Source: Mastigamoeba balamuthi | Taxonomy: Eukaryota > Evosea > Mastigamoebida > Mastigamoebidae | Assembly (NCBI GenBank): GCA_902651635.1 | Contig: CACRSC010000013.1 | Span: 820,887-884,886, forward strand | Reading direction: 5' to 3' | Length of the DNA stretch: 64,000 nt | Shown: positions 60,261-64,000 of the stretch, piece by piece | Layout: each line of letters opens with the position of its first letter | Numbering within the stretch: position 1 is the stretch's first letter | Notes under the pieces: model-generated | Databases searched by the model: none | Told to the model about the DNA's origin: nothing | The model's input: the letters and a program-made list of their open reading frames with translations, nothing else | Program-made: the position numbers and the translations under genes

Positions 60261-60419
60261 GCTGCTAAGATAGCAGAAGATGTGACAGTCCAAGAGCTGT
60301 AACAGAACAAAATGAAAAGTGTCACAAGAGAAGTATACTGCAAACAGGAACGTCTGAAAGAACCATGTTGCCAAACTTGCCCTGAAGAAGAACTGGCTGA
60401 GGTGCTGCAGGAGAAGTGA

Positions 60420-60766
60420 GGTTGTTGGTCTTCCAGTTACACTGCATGATGTTATTTGACTTGCTGAACCTGAAGAAGACTGTGAGGAACATGCAGCCTG
60501 TCAAATTGCTGCTAGCCAAGTATAACACTGATTCTACAGGACCCTCTGAGCCTGTACAATGTGCTCAAGGTACTACTTAAAAGGAGGAACAGCATCATTC
60601 CCCCTGAAGCTCAATGTGATTCTGTCTGAAGAACCACACTGTCTGGATCTGAACACTATTCATTATGCATTCTGGTACCTGTCAGCCTTCAAGAGTGTAC
60701 AGAAAAAAGTAGGGTTTTGTCCAGAGAATGAAGTGCACAAATTCATGTTCCTTCTGGCACCATAGA
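60420..60766 (+). CDS. Possible fragments of an unknown gene
   Basis: Two forward frames look protein-like: about 60432-60585 (LFDLLNLKKTVRNMQPVKLL) and 60559-60765 (starts MCSRYYLKGGTASFPLKLN, ends HKFMFLLAP, 68 residues). They overlap in different frames and no convincing intron joins them. They could be exons of one gene or a decayed copy. No family is recognised. Confidence 0.25.
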
Positions 60767-61430
60767 GTACGAGCCAGGTTGTCCATACATGCATCCTAAC
60801 CACGGACCATCAGAGTGCATGACACATGGTGCCCCTCCAGAAGTGGCTCTGAACTATCAGCCACAACAAGAAAGGGATTATTGCACTGTATCAAATGTGC
60901 TAAAAGAGGCTTGACCTGCTAAAAGAGGAAGGAAGGCAGTGATGGAAAAAATCAACTGCACATAAACTAAGAATATCTGAATCTCATCTCTTCCAGTGCA
61001 TGCTGAATCACACAAAAGCAATCTGATAAAAATTCCCTAACAGCAGCAGGTGAGGCAAGCAGAAGAAGAAGGAAGGGGGAGCAGGCCAGGAGAGGGGGGC
61101 ACTGTGGCAAGTGTGCCTTATGGAAGTAGTTGGCACGGGCTCTGTCATTACTGGCACTGCTGTAGTCATCAGTGGCCATGAGGTCCTTGTCCTGGCAGAC
61201 AGGTTGATATTGTATGTTTGTTATTTCTTTGAGTGTGAAGAGAAAGAATTGTGAATTGTTATATCAAAATAATAATAAATCAGAAATTGTCAGGCAAGCT
61301 GTTTAGAATATTTTTCTTACAGGTCTTCTTCAGAAAATCTGTGCTCTTTTTAAAATATGAGAACCTTCACGAGCTTTTTATTACCTGTATATACATACAC
61401 ATATCAAGCACGTTTACATGCCGTAGCAGA
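60767..61430. other. AT-richer intergenic, no gene seen
   Basis: No open frame of note. The least GC-rich part of the window lies at about 61200-61420. Confidence 0.5.
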
Positions 61431-61930
61431 TCCAGTTCCACTATGCAGTGCTATGCATGCTCCACTACGTAGTGTAGTGGAAGTGAATTTCAGCAGCAGT
61501 GCGTAGCGGCACCTGTGTAGCTGTGTGTAGTGGAGGTACCTCTGCTATGCTGCATAGCAGAGTGCATGTAGCAATGCGTAGTGGAGGTACCTCTGCTATG
61601 CACTGCCATGCAGGCTCCGCTACACTGTGTAGTGGAGGTACCACTGCTACATGAAGTAGTGAAGGCACCTCTGCTACACAGAGTAGTGGAGGCACCGCTG
61701 CTACGCATTGCTACATATGCTCCACTATGCTGCATAGTGAAGGTACCTCCACTACATGGCGTAGCAAAGACAGGTGTAGCAGCATGTAGCGATGGGTGCA
61801 TCTGCTACACTGCATAGCAGAGCCAATGTAGCAATGTGTTGCAGAGAGTGATCTGCTACACAGTGCAGCAAAGGTATGTGTAGCAGTGCATAGCAGAAAT
61901 AATTGCATAGCTAAGTGTAGCAGAAGCCTG
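61430..61930. repeat. Array of short imperfect palindromes
   Basis: About 500 bases are built from variants of GTAGTGGAGGTACCTC followed by TGCTAYGC, which pair with their own reverse complements around GGTACC or GTAC centres. Units are 15-40 bases, degenerate and irregularly spaced. Both strands therefore give open frames of the same low-complexity type; neither is counted as coding. It could form hairpins. Confidence 0.7.
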
Positions 61931-61999
61931 AGGGTAAGCAGCCTAGATTTTGCCAGCTGGCTGATTTGCACTTGACATCATTTGCATACTGAGACAGCA

Positions 62000-62338
62000 A
62001 TGCAGAAGGGATTGAGTGGAGCAGGCAATGTTGCAGGAACAGAAGAGCAAGGCAAGGTGAAACACACAGCTGCAGGTCAAGTACATGAGAGGAAGGACGG
62101 GGAGGACAAACCATATCGCTGCAGAACATGTGACAGGTACTACTCGACACAGTGTAACCTGCAGAGGGCTGGCCACATGGATGGTCGCCACTGCTCCGAG
62201 AAGTGGAATGAAACATCTGGAAGATGGTCTTCTCTGTTGGTGACCGACAGAACTGCTGCATGGAGCCAGGCCAAAGCAGCAGAACAAATGCCGGTATGTT
62301 GTGGGCAGCTCCAGCATAGGTTTGTACATTTAAAATAA
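62000..62338 (+). CDS. C2H2-finger-like exon, gene unknown
   Basis: The frame starts at ATG 62000 and runs about 100 residues to a good donor (GTATGT at 62294) or to the stop at 62338. It encodes a charged N terminus and one zinc-finger-like motif, PYRCRTCDRYYSTQCNLQRA with GHMDGRH after it. Cys spacing is C-x2-C, but 14 residues separate the second Cys from the His instead of the usual 12. It may be the first exon of the gene at 62411, but I found no acceptor that keeps phase without a stop. Confidence 0.4.
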   Translation: MQKGLSGAGNVAGTEEQGKVKHTAAGQVHERKDGEDKPYRCRTCDRYYSTQCNLQRAGHMDGRHCSEKWNETSGRWSSLLVTDRTAAWSQAKAAEQMPVCCGQLQHRFVHLK

Positions 62339-62410
62339 TCCTTTATTGAATTATAACAGACATAATTATTTGGCAAAATAAACACAGCATCAAAGAGAGA
62401 GTGGAGCAGC

Positions 62411-64000
62411 TTGAGCCAATCGAGACAGTTCACTTCCATAGTGACTGAAGCAATGAAGGGCGTTATGGTGAACCAGGGGACCAAGCAGAGGAAGAGAGAA
62501 GAAGAGGAAGCAGAGAACCAGGAAAGACAACAGGAGGGCGTCTGTGGGGAAGCCTGGTATGCAGATGGGACATCAGACCGAGAGGCAGTACCAGAGAGCT
62601 CATCTGAGGCAGAGCAGAGTGATGCAGGGACAGATGGCATAGCACTGCAGAAGGAGAAGCTGGAGCTCACAGCACAGGTGAGCTTGGAGGAGCCCAAGTA
62701 CAGCTGTGTTACAGCACCTCAGACAGCACTCCAGACACTCAGGGAGTACCAGGCGAGAAGAGCAGAGCTGCAGGAAGCAGAGAGCAGCATTGAGACGAGG
62801 TACAAGGAGGCCATAGAGCATCCTGGGTCCGGAGACTACCTGGGACCAGTGCTCAAGACAGTTCAGAGGCCTCTGGAAGTCCTGCCTCTGGCCACACCAG
62901 CAGGACCCATAGCACCCCAGCTTGTTATCCCAAAGGAAGTCCTCGCCCTCTGGAAGTTAGAGGGCAAGATGACTGATGCCCAGATCGACCTGGTGGTTGC
63001 CTCCATTAACGGAAGGAAGAGAGCCTCAGTCACAGTCTCTAGCTACATCAAGCAGGAGTGCACTTGAGTGATACCCCAGGTGGGACCAGCAGTGGGAAAG
63101 AAGCTGCACAGCAAGCACGTCCTTCACAGCATCATCAGCTGGCTGCACATCGTGCTGAACATTGTGTGCATAGCACAGACGATTGTAGTCAGAGCTCCAG
63201 AGGAGGTAGAGGATGCAAAGGCAGACGTAGTGAACGAGTACTTCTTCAGTGCTGGGTTTCAAGAAGTGTGCACCAGAGCCAAAACACTGCACAACTCCCT
63301 GGAGCAAGAAGAAGAGCCAGTTGTCATTGCTCTGCAGGAGTACCATGACAAGGCCCAAGTCCACAAGGGAAGTGAGAAGTCGTGGCTGGTCAAGATCCTG
63401 AACATGACAAGGAATTGTGCAGGGCTTCCCATGAACCAGCTGCTGCTGGGAGAGCTGAGCGGGCTGCCAAATGATATCCACGATGCCAGGGCCGACCTTC
63501 TGCCAGAGTTCCTGATCCTGTCTCGAATGGGGGTTAGAATGCTGTGTGAAGATCTCAGGATGTGCTCAGTGTATGCCTTTGTGGTGTCACAGCAAGCAGA
63601 CACCATGGAGCAGTGCAAGAATGTCTCTGTGAAATCCCCAGGGGGAAGGAAGTCTGACAGGCCATGCACAGACTGCCTGAGCAGTCGTAAGGACTTCTCT
63701 GACCTCAAGCTGACTGGGTGGAAGCCAAGAGATGTGGCATACTCCCAAAGGGCAATAGAAAGGGCAGCAAATTCGCATACTGTGGTGGCTGCACATGCTG
63801 CACTGGAGGAAGTGGCCCTGACCATGACAGCTATCATCAACCCCACGTTCTTCTACATAGAGGACCCGTTTCTCTGTCAGCCAAGAGAGCCAATGCATAA
63901 ACTGCCATGGGACATGAAGCCAGTCCTTGCAGCTTTGATGCAGAGCAGCAGTGTCCTGGACGAGACAGGAAGAAGAATTCTGGCACACGATTCGTGTGCT
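62411..64000 (+). CDS. Unknown spliced gene, 3'-partial
   Basis: A long forward frame continues to the window edge, about 515 residues. The first in-frame ATG is 62453; the frame is open back to 62366, so an upstream exon is possible. The only stop (TGA 63065-63067) lies inside a candidate 45-base intron, 63035-63079 (GTCTCT...CCCCAG), whose removal keeps the frame and joins KRASVT to VGPAVGKK. The N-terminal part is rich in Glu and Lys; the middle has a coiled-coil look (REYQARRAELQEAESSIE). The C-terminal part has hydrophobic helices (LHIVLNIVCIAQTIVV) and a Cys pair (CTDCLSS). I do not recognise a family. Composition differs from the GC-rich core, so a mobile or acquired origin is possible. 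Confidence 0.5.

Noticed and set aside
61465-61817. Low-complexity open frames on both strands
   Set aside because: Both arise from the palindromic array, which reads similarly in either direction.
63065-63067. TGA read as an amino acid (altered genetic code or readthrough)
   Set aside because: A 45-base intron covers the codon and keeps frame; TGA and TAG end many clear genes in the window, for example 27229-27231 and 6171-6173.

Overview
This is a GC-rich nuclear window from a protist. Almost every gene is split by very short introns (38 to about 200 bases), genes lie 50-400 bases apart on both strands, and the proteins are eukaryotic: a Ras GTPase, a 7TM-RGS protein, TKL-type receptor kinases, Atg1, a neurobeachin-class BEACH protein, Mis12-complex subunits and PACRG. 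PACRG (an axonemal protein) and a ZSWIM2-like protein imply a cell that builds flagella. Receptor kinases with an MSP-like domain before the kinase, 7TM-RGS proteins and tiny introns fit a flagellated amoebozoan such as an archamoeba (Mastigamoeba-like). That assignment is inference; no rRNA marker is present.

Layout. 1-1150: 3' part of an unknown spliced gene. 1151-5711: gene-poor, extremely GC-rich DNA ending in a broken coiled-coil gene. 6171-27231: receptor kinase (-), 7TM-RGS (+), membrane/coiled-coil protein (-), an 11-kb BEACH gene (-) and a receptor pseudokinase (+). 27603-35746: tRNA-Leu(CAA), a MORN-PARP fusion, Atg1, a GPI-like secreted protein, an Nnf1-like protein, PACRG and a small membrane protein. 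35940-45524: a sugar-catabolism block: a tagaturonate-epimerase/L-arabinose-isomerase fusion divergent from a ribulokinase gene, two PLAC8-type genes, and a second, nearly identical ribulokinase gene in inverted orientation. 46407-59417: a C2H2-CYLD-like deubiquitinase, Mis12, a ZSWIM2-like E3, a CCCH-Nudix protein, another GPI-like protein, a DUS4-type tRNA-dihydrouridine synthase and Ras. 59418-64000: a less GC-rich accessory stretch with CTG-rich and palindromic repeats and spliced genes I do not recognise.

How genes fit together. The fusion enzyme converts L-arabinose to L-ribulose, and the kinases phosphorylate L-ribulose. The epimerase half adds a galacturonate branch, so the block looks like a pectin-sugar pathway of bacterial type that now carries introns. 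Several neighbouring pairs are divergent and share short promoters holding paired GATA motifs (AGATA-N4-TATCT).

Assembly caveats. Single N bases at 23265 and 48380 each sit between two copies of the same sequence (about 45 bases and about 1,060 bases). The second splits the deubiquitinase gene artificially; removing one copy restores its frame exactly. Exon coordinates below were worked out by hand from reading frame and splice-site agreement and have no transcript support.
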